64,000 bases of DNA from Merluccius polli (taxonomy: Eukaryota > Chordata > Actinopteri > Gadiformes > Merlucciidae), in the NCBI GenBank assembly GCA_030340625.1, contig JAOPHQ010003136.1, positions 186,001 through 250,000 of the forward strand, in the 5' to 3' direction. Both the position numbers and the translations under genes were made by a program. Positions 54,105 through 64,000 of the stretch are shown here, in pieces; position 1 is the stretch's first letter, and each line of letters begins with the position of its first letter. A model generated the notes under the pieces. That model did not search any database, was not told the origin of the DNA, and saw nothing but the letters and a program-made list of their open reading frames with translations.

Positions 54105-55854
54105 ATATTTAATATTTTCATTGATGATTTTAGAAAAGAATGATTGTCTAGCTTGTTTGATTGCTTGGTTGTATTCATTCAGTTTATCCTTAGAAATGTC
54201 ATTGTGAACCTGAAGTCTTGTTTTTCTCCACTGTCGCTCTGCCTGACGACACTTTCTCTTTAAGTTTCTGATGTCCACTCCATTTCTCCAGGGAGCCTTT
54301 TGTTTTTTAACATATTTAGTTTTGAGTGGTGCAATTTTGTCAAATATACTGTGTGGCGGGGTACGTCCGGCCACACGCCACCGAAGTGGCTTTCCTTGGG
54401 GCCCTCCGACACAGGACACGGGTAGATGTTATTCAAGGTGTTTATTTGGAGTTTAAGGCCAGTTGGTATTCGCCGAGCTGATGTTACTCCTTGTCATGAC
54501 AGTGCTCCTCCTCGAGTGTGTGTGTTGATGGCTGGTTTATCCTGGGTGCCATGATTGCTCATGCACCACAGGTGTGCAGCCCCACCCAGCCAGAGTCCAA
54601 TTAGTCTGACTCAGGCCAGGTGAGGCTGTAAACCAGCCACCAACAACACACACTCCACATAAACCCTCCACATACTGTATTTGACAAAATATATTTTTGA
54701 GTTGAAGTTGTCCACAAGGTCCCCAGTTGAAGATATCGTGGACAATGACATCTCATTTACACTCTTTTGAAAGCTTTCAATAGTATTGTCATTAATTATG
54801 CGTCTTTTGAGTAATCGAGAACTGTTACGTTGTACAGGGAAAGCAGAAACATCAAAAATAAATGCAGCAGTGATCAGAAAAAGCTACATCCACAACAAGA
54901 GGCATTGTAATGTTAACTCCTTTTGAGATGACAAGGTCAAGAGTATGTGCTTTATTGTGGGTGGGTCCACGGACATGTTGAGAGAGGTCAAATGCCTCCA
55001 GCAGACTAGTAAAGCTTATGGCATCTGGATCAGTTTCAATGTCAATGTGAATATTAAAGTCACCAAAAATAATCTGTGGAGACCTTAGATAATAGCAGAG
55101 AAAAATCTTCCAGAAATCCACATTTGGATTTTGGTGGACGGTAAAGAGTTATTATTAAGACTGTAGAATTGCAATGTACTGACAAAGCAAGGTATTCAAA
55201 TGATATGAATTCACCAAGGTGGACTTTCTTACAGCCATAAATGTCAGAGAAGACGGCAGCAATTCCACCACCTCTCCTATCAGTTCTAGTGGTATGGAAG
55301 AAATTTAAGTTTGGAGGCGCAGTCTCAATAAGTGTAGCGGTTTCAGTTAGTAGAGTGAAGTCTAGACTGTGGGTACTAATAAGTTCATTTATTAAAAATG
55401 ATTTATTTGTAAGTGACCTGACATTTAATAGAGCCATTTTTATTTTTTGAGGTGCATTGTTGTGTGAGGGGCTGATAACTGGAGAGATACGGATAAGATT
55501 ACTGAGGTTAGCTGAACTGGTGAGATCAGAAGTGCATTTCTTAGGCCTAAAGTTTGTGATAACAGGGATAGATGAGATTGTCACTGGACTGCTATAATGC
55601 TTGGAGTGTGGAATTACTGACTGTCAACCAGAGTGAGCCATGCAGGAGCGCAGGGTGAGTTCAATGTTCAGGGATAGGAGGCGAGATCCGATGAGATTTG
55701 GGTGGAGACGGTCATTTTTGAAGAGTTCAGTTCTATTGAGAAAAGAGGTGAAGTTGTCCACATATGGGATGTCTCGGCTGCGGCAGTATCCTTTAAGCCA
55801 GATGTGGAGTTGTCTGAGTCGGCTAAATTTTACATCACCGAAACGGGGGAACAA
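54105..55854 (-). pseudogene. L2 ORF1 end and ORF2 endonuclease half
   Basis: At the top, RSRDIPYVDNFTSFLNR and NDRLHPNLIGSRLLSLN are the end of the ORF1 esterase domain. Next come the endonuclease segments MALLNVRSLTNKSFLINELI, RRGGGIAAVFSDIYG, IIFGDFNIHIDIETD and VDVAFSDHCCIYF, and the linker APWRNGVDIRNLKRKCRQAE leading to the RT half. Several stops and frame changes, plus a solo LTR at 54352-54672. Confidence 0.82.
54352..54672 (-). mobile_element. Solo LTR with 5-bp target duplication
   Basis: Plus-strand ends TGTGGCGGGGTACG and ACCCTCCACA, flanked by TACTG on both sides (54347-54351 and 54673-54677). AAATAAACACC on the minus strand near its end gives the orientation. It is inserted in the L2 endonuclease/linker coding region. 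Confidence 0.85.
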
Positions 55855-55862
55855 AGGGGCCA

Positions 55863-56656
55863 GAAACTACACACTGTTCGTTGCGGTGTACTGTTTGTTG
55901 CGGTGTATAGCGGTGTTGGGCTTATAAGACATGGAAAAGGGTTTAAGACCAACTCTTTTATTTTTGTTGTTTTTTTGTCAGATAACAAAATTGCCCATGC
56001 CTGCATTAACTCATCTGTTCTACTTTTGGTTAGTTATTCTGAAATATTTTTTGTGCTGAAAAATTCCTTTTTTTTGTATTTTCTGAGGTGGGACTAATCT
56101 TAGTTCTTTGATTAGGCACAGAGAGTGTGTACGCACACACATCCACACACACACATATACATGAACAAACACGCATGCATATACACACAGAGTGTACACA
56201 CAGACGGAAGCGAGGATTTAAAGACAGAAATAAGAGAGAAACTTATTTACAGCATTTGTGTGCATGTGTGTGTACATGCTTGTGAATGTGCATATCCTGT
56301 ATTTGTTTGTATACTGTGTGTGTGCTACATGCATCCAAGTTTGTGTGTGTGTGTACTGTATTTGTGTGCGTATTTGTGCATCTGGCTGCATCTGGCTGTG
56401 TGTGTGGGTGCGTGCTTGTGTGTGTTAATGCAGGAGCAGTTCAGAGGCCTCCAACAACTTTGATCTCAGCGCTCTCAAACCTCTTAGTGGTTCAAAAGGC
56501 CTTTTGAATAATCAATTTCCATGAACACATGCACACATACACACACAGTTAAAAGCTCTCTATCTATTATCCTTGTTGTTGTCCAGGCCACCACCAGCGT
56601 TTAGCGTTGTGGGAGGGGAGGATGATGGTTCCTCCTTGTGAACACCACAGCTCCGT
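55863..56656. other. Low-copy DNA with CA/TG repeats
   Basis: CA-rich (56130-56205) and TG-rich (56258-56425) impure microsatellites. A possible exon-like patch at about 56419-56510 is discussed among rejected items. No other feature. Confidence 0.5.
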
Positions 56657-56850
56657 TTAGTTCATATTTTATTGTCCCACAAGGGAAGATGACTTTGCAG
56701 CAGGGCATGATAGACATTACAAAAACATTACAAATACAAATTGATACACAAAATGCTAAAAAAAACACACAAACTAAAAAATAAAAGAAAAATTATGACA
56801 GAGCAATAGTACACAGAGAAAAAGTACCAAGTGTGGTACGAGGGAGAATT
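56657..56850 (-). mobile_element. 3' tail fragment of a Rex1/CR1-like LINE
   Basis: On the minus strand it reads CATCTTCCCTTGTGGGACAA, then TAAAATATGAAC. Stable TTCCC..GGGA-AATAAA tails of this kind end Rex1/CR1-type teleost LINEs. No coding part. Confidence 0.6.
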
Positions 56851-57554
56851 TGTATCTATTGCACTTTGCCCTTGGTAATCTCTAACTTTGGTCTGAGGGG
56901 AAGAAAGCTAGCTCCTTATAGTGGGTAGTCAGGATTCCTTAAAGGAGCTATATGTAAGAAATGTACTCAAAGTAATCATAAAATGACCCTAATATGTCAA
57001 TAGACATTGAGGAATCATGTTAATTTCAAGTATTTATGTCAGACATAATAGTAGTCCAGCCAGAATATTTAATTTCAAACGCAATATTTCTGTGCCAGGA
57101 AAACTGTTTTGTTTACATTTTGTGTTTTGGTCTGTTGCTCCACCTTCTGCCTAGCGTCCAATCGCGAAGTCAGTACTGTGTCGCCATCCGGGTTGCCAGA
57201 TAGGCTGAGCTGCAGCCATTTACTGTATAAGGAAGGCTGCATCTACAAATGTTTCGGGTCAGAAATGTCTGATGTTACTAAATGCATTCGTGAACATGTT
57301 TACATTGCACTATTAGCCTACCAAATATATTTTAGTTGGGTAATGAAAATGGTCCATGTGAGCTATTGCAGTATATCTTTAGAATTATATTTGGCTTATC
57401 GCCATTATTCAGTTTTTGCTAGAAAAACATGTTTGAAGCGAATCATTGTGTCGTTGCCTCATGGGCGTTTTCACGAAGTCAGTATCGTTTGCTCAATGAC
57501 TGTATGTAAGGATTTCACACCATTGAGGGTGCCATTTACTGCACACCGACTGCA

Positions 57555-57848
57555 GTGTGGATGATAATAAAACAGCGGTCAGAGCTGGCGTGTGTGTCCG
57601 TTGGGGGCTGCTCTATTCGGATACATTACTATGAAGCCCCGGTGACGGTGTGGGAGTGTGGATGATAATAAAACAGCGGCAATAGCCTGCGTGTGTGTCC
57701 GACAGGGCTGCTCTATTCGGACACATTACTATGAAGCCCCGGTGATGGTCTGGAAGTGTGGATGATAATAAAACAGCGGTAACATGTGTGTGTGTCCGAG
57801 AGGGCTGCTCTATTCGGACACATTACTATGAAGCCCCGGTGACGGTGA
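57555..57848. repeat. Three tandem ~100-bp repeats
   Basis: Units share GTGTGGATGATAATAAAACA, GGGCTGCTCTATTCGGA and ACTATGAAGCCCCGGTGA; starts near 57555, 57656 and 57756. Confidence 0.9.
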
Positions 57849-57878
57849 TGCAGTTGGTCAATATTATCAGGGATCTAT

Positions 57879-57965
57879 GCAAGGCAAGTGTATTTGTATA
57901 GCACACTTCATACACAGAGGCAATTCTATGTTCTTTACCTAAATAAAAGCAAAGAACAGTATGTA
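57879..57965 (-). mobile_element. L2-type 3' tail fragment
   Basis: On the minus strand GTGTATGAAGTGTGCTATAC, then AAATACACTTGCCTTGC. Resembles the tail of the L2 copies at 29590 and 48830. Confidence 0.65.
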
Positions 57966-58154
57966 AAACACTTGTCATGGTTGCTCCTTCTAGTAGACGC
58001 AGTGTTGTGTTGAGTAATCTGGGAACGGGGAATCTGGCAACTGCTACTCTGGGGGGGGGAGGGGGAGGGAGTACCACGCTGTACAGTATTTACAACGTGG
58101 TTGCAATAACAGTTTTGGCCAGAGAGGGAGCAATCCTACATATAGGTCCTTTAA

Positions 58155-59389
58155 TACTGACTGTATCTTCCTCATGACTTGCTTTTTACATGTACCTAAA
58201 AGAGCTGGCTGCTGCACACCGATGATTTTACCAGCCACCATCACAACTTTGCCCAATATTCCTGTTTCGCAGATTTAGTTCGCCTTACGAAACATGAGAC
58301 ATGAAACTAACTCTATAAATTAGATTGTGAAAGCACTGTAGGCTTCCTGTCTACATTTAAAAACCCCTGCAGACCTGGATCCCACCAGACCACCAGACCT
58401 GGACCCCACCAGATCACCAGATCTTGGTTAGAGCATGCCGAGGCTACATGTAGACTGCAGATATTATATAAATGAGTTATTAACATACAACACCGTTGTT
58501 GTTTATCAATTGTGTACCCTCAATTCGGGCAAATTAGATGTTTTTACCTAATATATGAAAATAGTTCCCCCCCGCTTCCCTGAAATGGTACAGCCTTCAA
58601 AGTTCTTGTGACTCTCGTCTTTTCCCATTGGAGTTCGCTCTGTAGCCTTTTGCCTGAAGTGGTCACATTTAGCCTGCTTATTTAGCCTGCTTTATTAATC
58701 TGAATGTTGAGGCTGAGCCATAATGGCAAGTAAGAGACCACATGAATCTGGTGCTGTAAAACGAAAGAAGAGGAAACAGAGAGATGACGCCCGTGCATTC
58801 CTTTCTGGTAAGTCTGTGTTTTATAGGTCTAATTTCAGTGATGTTGCTTATAGCTAACGTCAGCAGCCTAGGCAAGGTTACCTAGCAATTGGATTTGATG
58901 TGGTTGCCAACACTCAAGGCTCATGTATACCTGCCGTTCGCGACCTGTCGCGCAATATTGTGACGTCAAAATTACGTACATCTTGCGCCAGGATTTAAGC
59001 CCGGTCGCGCCATTTTTTTCAGCTGAGCGCGACAAAGCGGAAACAGGAAAATGGACGAGTTCGAAGGCACATTTTAATGCGCCTTATTGCTAAGGCTTCT
59101 TTCTTTATATTTTATTATATATTTATTATATATTATATTATACTTATTCATGTGCGTAATTATTTTTGTTCATCTTTGGAGCCTGCAGTTGTTTTTATTT
59201 TATTATATTGTAATGCTGTTGTTGATATATTACTTAATATTTACATTTTCATAGTTCTATGTTTATTTAATGTCAATTTTAAATATTTAATAAATAGCAA
59301 AGGTTTGAGTATGCTGAAGGTTTTTTGTGGGGGGGGGGCCTCCCTGACCATTTCTGCTTAGGGCCCCCAAAAGCTTAGCAGCGGCCCTG
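58155..59389 (+). mobile_element. hAT remnant (ZMYM1-like), 5' exon and right end only
   Basis: The ATG at 58723 opens MASKRPHESGAVKRKKRKQR, then DDARAFLS, a basic start like those of ZMYM1-type hAT transposases. The exon ends at a strong donor (CTG|GTAAGT, 58807/58808). The right end GGGCCCCCAAAAGCTTAGCA, then GCGGCCCTG, is an hAT-like terminus (CAGGGCCGC inverted). No left terminus or target duplication was found. An unrelated segment at about 58915-59075 (AAGGCTCATGTATACCTGCC, then ATGGACGAGTTCGAAGG) may be a Harbinger-like 5' end. Confidence 0.5.
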
Positions 59390-59992
59390 CATTTGCTTCA
59401 TAAGGTCTTACTTTGTAGTTGTCACAGCAACAAGGTATTCAATCCTGTTTGAGCGATGACAGCCATAGGTAGAGAGATGGGCGAGAGAGTACAGCAAGAA
59501 GAGGGAGAGAGGGAGGGGAGATGAGAGAGGGAGAGTCATAAGTACCAGCGAAATGAGCCAGGGAAGAGAGGGAATGAGAGAGGCAGAAAAAGAGAAGATT
59601 AGTAAGAAAAGGGGGAAAACAATTGCAACATTTGCCAAGAAAAAGAAGAGCTGGTGAAGATGAGAGTAAAAGAAAAGAGTATAAAAGAAGGGCAAAATTA
59701 AACATGTGTAGGCGGCAAAACCGGAGATGAGAAAAAGTAAAAGAGAAAAAATAACTTCTAGGGAGGCAAGAGACCATAAAAGGTCTCTCTCTCTCTCTCT
59801 CTGTCCGTCTTTCTCACACTCACGTGTGCCCACGGCGTGTGTGTGTGTGTGGGTAGTAGGTGGCGGGCACTGGAGTGGGCGGCCAGTTAAAAGCGAGGCC
59901 TATTTTGAACCTGCGATCCATCACAGCTGGGCTGGTGTGTGTTTGTGTGTGTGTGTGTTTGTTTGTGGGGGGCGGGGGGTTGAGGTCTCCCC

Positions 59993-59995
<3 letters not shown>
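59390..59995. other. Purine-rich low-complexity DNA
   Basis: GAGAGG-rich stretch (59470-59590) and CT repeats (59784-59803). The Ser/Leu/Phe frames on the minus strand are compositional. No gene. Confidence 0.6.
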
Positions 59996-60080
<85 letters not shown>

Positions 60081-60104
60081 GTGTGTGTGTGTTTGTGTGT
60101 GTGT
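59996..60104. repeat. TG microsatellite
   Basis: About 50 TG units with few interruptions, continuing into TC repeats to about 60138. Confidence 0.96.
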
Positions 60105-61279
60105 CTCTCTCTCTCTGTCTCTCTCTTTCTGTCTCTCTCAGTCACAGTCACAGACCAGAACACAAAGAGCAGATGCTGCCATTGGAAGACATGCAGACGA
60201 ATAGGAGTTCATTAAACAGGAAGTTCAGGAAGTGTAATTTATACAGCTTGTTCATATGTGTAGCACCTTTCCAAGGCTGCTGGTGATAAGATGTGAGAGT
60301 TGTAAAAAGAAACAACAACCCCCAAAAAATCTCCCTCTCTGCTCACCCATTGAGAAGTGTTGTATTCATGCACCTGTGTAATGCTGTGTATGCGCAGATG
60401 TGATTTGCCAACTTGCCTGATTGACAGGCAAGTTGGATTCCCCCTGAGCCATTTAGGTAAGAAAGGCCCAATAGCTAGGATGCATTCATATGTCACTGTG
60501 ATACCAAGCTTCTTGGATCATCAATTTAGACGTCAATCAGTCAGGATTAGGTTGAGGTCTGTCACTGTTTTGATTGGCCATGTGGAGAAATAGATCAATC
60601 AGCAGTTTTTATGAATATAAAAGAGATACCAACCTAGTTGAAAACAATATTCAATATTCAATAGTATGATATCAATGTTTCTGTCACCTGTTACCAATGC
60701 AGAGAAGCAAATGTATCTCTTTCTTTCTTTTCCGGGTGCACAAATATAATATCAATGAGGCTCACAAAGAAATGTCATTATAGCATCATCGAGGGAACCG
60801 GGCAAGCAGGTTACTGCGAGAGACAAGCTGGTTGCCTTGGTAATATACTCTGCTTATGGGGATTGGGAGTGAGAGCGTGGATTCAATATCTAGCAGGTAG
60901 TCCCTATAGCGGACCCCAGCGAGAGGTTTAGGTAGCTGTGGGCCATCAGGAATGATGGAAACCCTCCCATCAGGCTGTGTTTAATCCCTCTCTGGTCTCA
61001 CGTGTGATATGACTGATCTGGTTTCATGATTTAGTGAATAGGGATTTTAGATGACGTGATTACTTATGTTATGGAAGAAACAGGTGTTAGCTCTTCAATT
61101 TGAACTGTAGTTTGCAAATGTTAATGTTTTTGTCAATTCACCATTTCAGAGTATTCATTACTTTTAAACTAATTTTCTTAATGTAGGCTTATAATAAACC
61201 TATTAGGAAAAAAAATGTTGAAAGCACAAACACAAACAGAACGGTTCTCCTGTATATCACAATGGAACCATCCGTTTGT
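60105..61279. other. Low-copy DNA with a small snap-back palindrome
   Basis: CCAACTTGCCTG (60408-60419) and its exact complement (60425-60436) flank ATTGA. No exon or element end recognised. Confidence 0.5.
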
Positions 61280-61475
61280 TAGCATGACATCAACATAGCA
61301 TAGAGGGAGCGTGGTAACATAGCATAGCATCAACACAGCATAGCAGTAGCGTGGTAGCATAGCAATAACATTGCATAGTATCAACATAGCATAGCGATAG
61401 CGGGGAAGCATAGCATCAGCATAGCGGTAGCATGGCATAGCAATGACAATGTAGTGTAGCATCAACATTGAATCC
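61280..61475. repeat. Degenerate AGCATAGC minisatellite
   Basis: About twenty AGCATAGCATC / AGCGGTAGC-type units of 5-15 bp. Minus-strand Met/Leu/Tyr frames are compositional. Confidence 0.85.
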
Positions 61476-61888
61476 CCATGCTGCTTTCTTCTTCTGCGAT
61501 CTGATTATGAATGATATAGGACTGGGACATCACGCTCCAGCCAGTCTATATAATATCCGAGATGTTATCCGAGATCCGATATTACTCTGTAGCCTTTAAT
61601 AATCGTCAGTGGCGTTGAAGACCACCAGGGAACGCCGGCGCACTGTAGCAGTTGCCACTAGCTGCAAAAAGAAAACATCCCCTACGAATGATGGAGGCAG
61701 GTGTTCCCGGCGCCTGTGAATTTGTCCATGAATGAGGAGATATGTGTCTGAAATTGGTTGGAGGGACTGAGGGGGGGTACTGTTTGTTGGAGCGAAGGTG
61801 TTTGTGGTGATATTTTCACGTGTGAATTTGCTCCAGTCGGTTGAACTGCAGATGCGTTATTGCAGCTCAGCTGGGTCCTCACATATGG
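61476..61888. other. No recognisable feature
   Basis: Unique-looking sequence; no exon or repeat recognised. Confidence 0.4.
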
Positions 61889-62160
61889 CGCATTTCCACT
61901 AGCACGGTACGGTACGGCACGGTACGGTTCGGGTCTGTTTCCATTACAACTGAGTACCATATAGTACCTCCTCGACGTGGGCGGGATCGTCATAACACGG
62001 CTGCGCGAAACTGTCGTGACGTCATTTACACCGCGCCAAGCCACGGACAAAACCGGAACAACAACAATATCAGCACACAACAATGGAGGACACCGAGGCG
62101 ATCGTGTATTTGCTGCTCTCGTGTTTGAAGTTTAGTCGAAGAGCAGCGGGGTTTTAAAAA
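61889..62160 (+). mobile_element. Harbinger-like element, 5' part
   Basis: GCATTTCCACTAGCACGGTA, repeated CGGTACGG blocks and a GC-rich promoter-like segment lead to ATG 62083, which opens MEDTEAIVYLLLSC and stops after about 24 codons. Starts of this kind are known from Harbinger nuclease genes. No right end found. Confidence 0.45.
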
Positions 62161-63165
62161 GTGGTGGGGTCGAGTCTTGTGTTTATTTACAGTCTGGTCG
62201 GTCGTCCACGCTTATGTATGGAGTCAGAATAGTGTCATAATTCAAACCTGAAAAAAAAGGTTTCAAAGGCTTGTAAGTCTGTGTTTGAAAACTCAACACC
62301 TTGTAAAAAAGGTTTTGCACCACTGAAAAAAGAGATTATAGCCTGAAAAAAAAAAGTCAAACATCTGCAAACATGATTTTGTGTTCTATTTTATCTTCTT
62401 CATCATTTTCACCAACACATTTTCAAAGCTAAAATGTTTTCACAAACACATTTTCAAATGTTCACCAGCGCATTTGCAGAGTTTCAAATCTGACACTGTT
62501 CTAACAGTGTATTACTTCTTTTTCCCGGTTTCGAAACCTTGTAAATGGGATTCTGCAAACAGCTGTTCAAACATTGAGAAATACGTTTTGAAAGGTTGAA
62601 TATTTATTTTTAAAAACTTGTAAAGGTGTAAATTTACACCATTGCAATGTATTTTTTCAGAACTTAATTTTCAGCACTGACTTTTCAGAGATTTGACCAC
62701 ATGGGCGCAAGCTTGCGAGTCACGTGATTATTGACACTGTTCTGACGCCGTTCGTTTTGAAACTCCTTTAGCGTCAAAGCTCTGAAAACGTGGTTCTGAA
62801 AAAAAGGGAAAAAAAACCTTCCTGGGGGCGGGACCATCTTGCTCTAAACCTATTGGTTGCTCTCTGCTGAGGCACAGTCCAATCACATGCGCCGTTGACC
62901 GGGCTGTGCGGGATTGACAGTGCTCTGCCGATGACAAGAATAACAAGCGACTTGCGTGGTTGATTTTGTTGTCTATTTTCTGGAACCATGGCTGGTAGAC
63001 AGGCGAGCAATTTTATTCTATATTGTTTGCGTTCTAACCACCCGCGAGCCTCCTGCGGCTCGCCAAGCTGTAATTTGCAACACGTTCTCATCCCAACTCG
63101 TAATATACAGACGGTTTGTCACGCCCCTAGACGTGATACTGACGCAAAAGGTACCCTCCCGCATC
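62161..63165. other. AT-rich DNA with CATTTTCAAA motifs
   Basis: Between 62390 and 62560 the motif CA(C/T)ATTTTCAAA and variants recur irregularly. CTGACACTGTTCTAACAGTG (62491-62510) includes a small palindrome. No gene recognised. Confidence 0.4.
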
Positions 63166-64000
63166 TGTGTGAAACGATCTGTGTGAAACAATCTCATAAA
63201 CCCGTTTGCGGTGGTAAGAGACGAGCAGAGTCTACAGCGTCCGCTCGCAGAGCAGAGTCTACAGCGTCCGCAGTCTACTGTGAATCAATTCACTCCATAA
63301 AGGATTATGGTTAGGGTTATGGTTAGCGTAATCTATCACCGTGACCGGGTTATTATTGGAGTGAATGGACGCTGTAGACTAATTTGTGGCTCGCATGGCA
63401 TAAATAATAGTCATACTTTGCGGTCACGTGACTACCATGGATACCTGGAGGGCAACAAACGCTGGCAAAATGGCGACGAACAACGGCCAACCAGGGGAAT
63501 TGCAGCCTTGCAGATTTCCGATACTTAAATAAATCAACTATTTAGACCATTTGTCACAAAATGTTAAAATTAGATATGAAGAGAAGATAAACATACTCGG
63601 AACTTGTGATCCATACACAGCACCCGCTGATGTAGGTTATTCATTGCTTTGAAGCTGGCAAAGACTCTACCAGATCGTGAAACGATCTGGGGGTTCTCAT
63701 AAACCCGTTCGCGGTGGTAAGAGACCAGCAGAGTCTACAGAGTCCATTCACTCCAATAATAACCCGGTCACGGTGATAGATTACGCTAACCATAACCCTA
63801 ACCCTAACCATAACCCTAACCATAACCCTAACCCTAACCATAACCCTAACCTTAACCATAACCCTTTTTGGAGTGAATTGTTTCACAGTAGACTGCGGAC
63901 GCTGTAGACTCTGCTCTGCGAGCGGACGCTGTAGACTCTGCTCGTCTCTTACCACCGCGAACGGGTTTATGAGATTGTTTCACACAGATCGTTTCACACA
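63166..64000. repeat. Large inverted-repeat structure, reaching the window edge
   Basis: 63166-63370 is the inverted complement, with indels, of about 63755-64000: TGTGTGAAACGATCT, ACCCGTT(T/C)GCGGTGGTAAG, GCAGAGTCTACAGCGTCCGC (twice per arm), TTCACTCCA, and GGTTAGCGTAATCTATCACC. A partial copy of the arm in left-hand orientation also lies at 63674-63790, so the structure is a nested palindrome. The 63370-63670 interior is unique and may carry a coding remnant (KIRYEEKINILGTCDPYTAP). Confidence 0.85.
63789..63866. repeat. Telomere-like CCCTAA/CATAACCCTAA repeats
   Basis: About twelve CCCTAACC or CATAACC units form a degenerate interstitial telomere-like array. A short counterpart, GGTTATGGTTAGGGTTATGG, lies at 63306-63328 in the opposite arm. 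Confidence 0.85.

Larger units (their letters stand above)
48800..55862 (-). mobile_element. L2-clade LINE, minus strand, split by insertions
   Basis: The 3' end is at about 48805 (on the minus strand ...TTTATAAATACAATTGAATTGAATTG, a short tandem tail). Its 5' truncation point is near 55862, within the ORF1 esterase domain. It is split at codon level by the hairpin-ended element 50616-54104 and by a solo LTR (54352-54672). It is related to but distinct from the plus-strand L2 at 24314. Confidence 0.85.
56943..58150. mobile_element. TTAA-flanked MITE
   Basis: Ends AGGAGCTATATGTAAG and CCTACATATAGGTCCT, with TTAA on both sides (56939-56942 and 58151-58154). TTAA targets are used by piggyBac and Kolobok elements. 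It contains a ~100-bp tandem repeat, an L2 tail fragment and a GGGGGGGGAGGGGGAGGG tract. The 57109-57564 frame is open but shows no domain, and I do not call it a gene. Confidence 0.8.

Noticed and set aside
56419..56510. Possible host exon reading SSSEASNNFDLSALKPLSG after TTAATGCAG
   Set aside because: The frame looks protein-like, but the acceptor lacks a good pyrimidine tract, no credible GT donor follows, and the phase does not fit the exon at 21545-21731.
57109..57564. 151-codon open frame in the TTAA MITE
   Set aside because: No domain, no splice context, and it runs into the tandem repeat; best explained as chance.

Overview
This window is vertebrate nuclear DNA, most likely from a teleost fish. 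The evidence is a teleost-type repeat mix: L2/CR1 LINEs whose ORF1 carries an esterase domain, a Rex1-like LINE, a DIRS retrotransposon, PIF/Harbinger two-gene transposons, several hAT families, TTAA-target MITEs, a tRNA-derived SINE and long CA/TG, TTC and poly-C/poly-G tracts. There is no bacterial operon structure. Almost nothing looks like host coding sequence. The one convincing host feature is a single internal exon (21545-21731, + strand) with good splice sites, so much of the window is probably intronic or gene-flanking DNA overrun by repeats. All calls were made by eye from the sequence and from translated segments.

Layout. 1-16.3 kb: an array of composite repeat units. Each is built from a TTC/TAC minisatellite, a T-rich hairpin segment, a ~500-bp conserved core and a GC-rich 45-bp minisatellite. 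It is interrupted by an hAT MITE (1682-2361), by a hairpin-ended element carrying three CTCF-consensus sites (3347-5467), and by a structurally complete DIRS element (6050-11568) that encodes Gag, RT/RNase H and a tyrosine recombinase on the minus strand. 16.3-22.3 kb: low-copy sequence with microsatellites, a SINE and the host exon. 22.3-32.1 kb: a nest in which an hAT (ZMYM1-like transposase) contains a Charlie/GTF2IRD2-like hAT, which contains a nearly full-length L2 LINE, which contains a MITE; both hAT insertions keep perfect 8-bp target duplications. 33.1-38.1 kb: a second nest in which an hAT contains a probable LTR, which contains a Harbinger element, which contains an hAT MITE sitting in codon 6 of the Harbinger nuclease. 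38.7-40.9 kb: an internally deleted Rex1-like LINE. 41.0-48.7 kb: a Harbinger element with a multi-exon Myb/SANT gene (+) and a convergent multi-exon HARBI1 nuclease (-); the nuclease's first intron has swollen to about 4.1 kb with an LTR-like segment, a G-rich tract and an eight-unit array of RNA polymerase III B-box motifs. 48.8-55.9 kb: a minus-strand L2 split by a 3.5-kb hairpin-ended element (itself holding a solo LTR and a partial tandem copy) and by a second solo LTR. 55.9-64 kb: microsatellites, a TTAA MITE, fragments of hAT and Harbinger elements, and a terminal inverted-repeat structure with telomere-like CCCTAA repeats running off the window edge.

How the parts work together. There is no host pathway here. 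The functional units are selfish. DIRS couples reverse transcription with recombinase-mediated insertion. Harbinger couples a Myb-like DNA-binding protein with a DDE nuclease. L2 ORF1 and ORF2 together carry out target-primed reverse transcription, and the MITEs rely on enzymes supplied elsewhere. Most coding copies are broken by frameshifts, deletions or nested insertions. The DIRS element is the least damaged: its only visible defects are two length changes at homopolymers.
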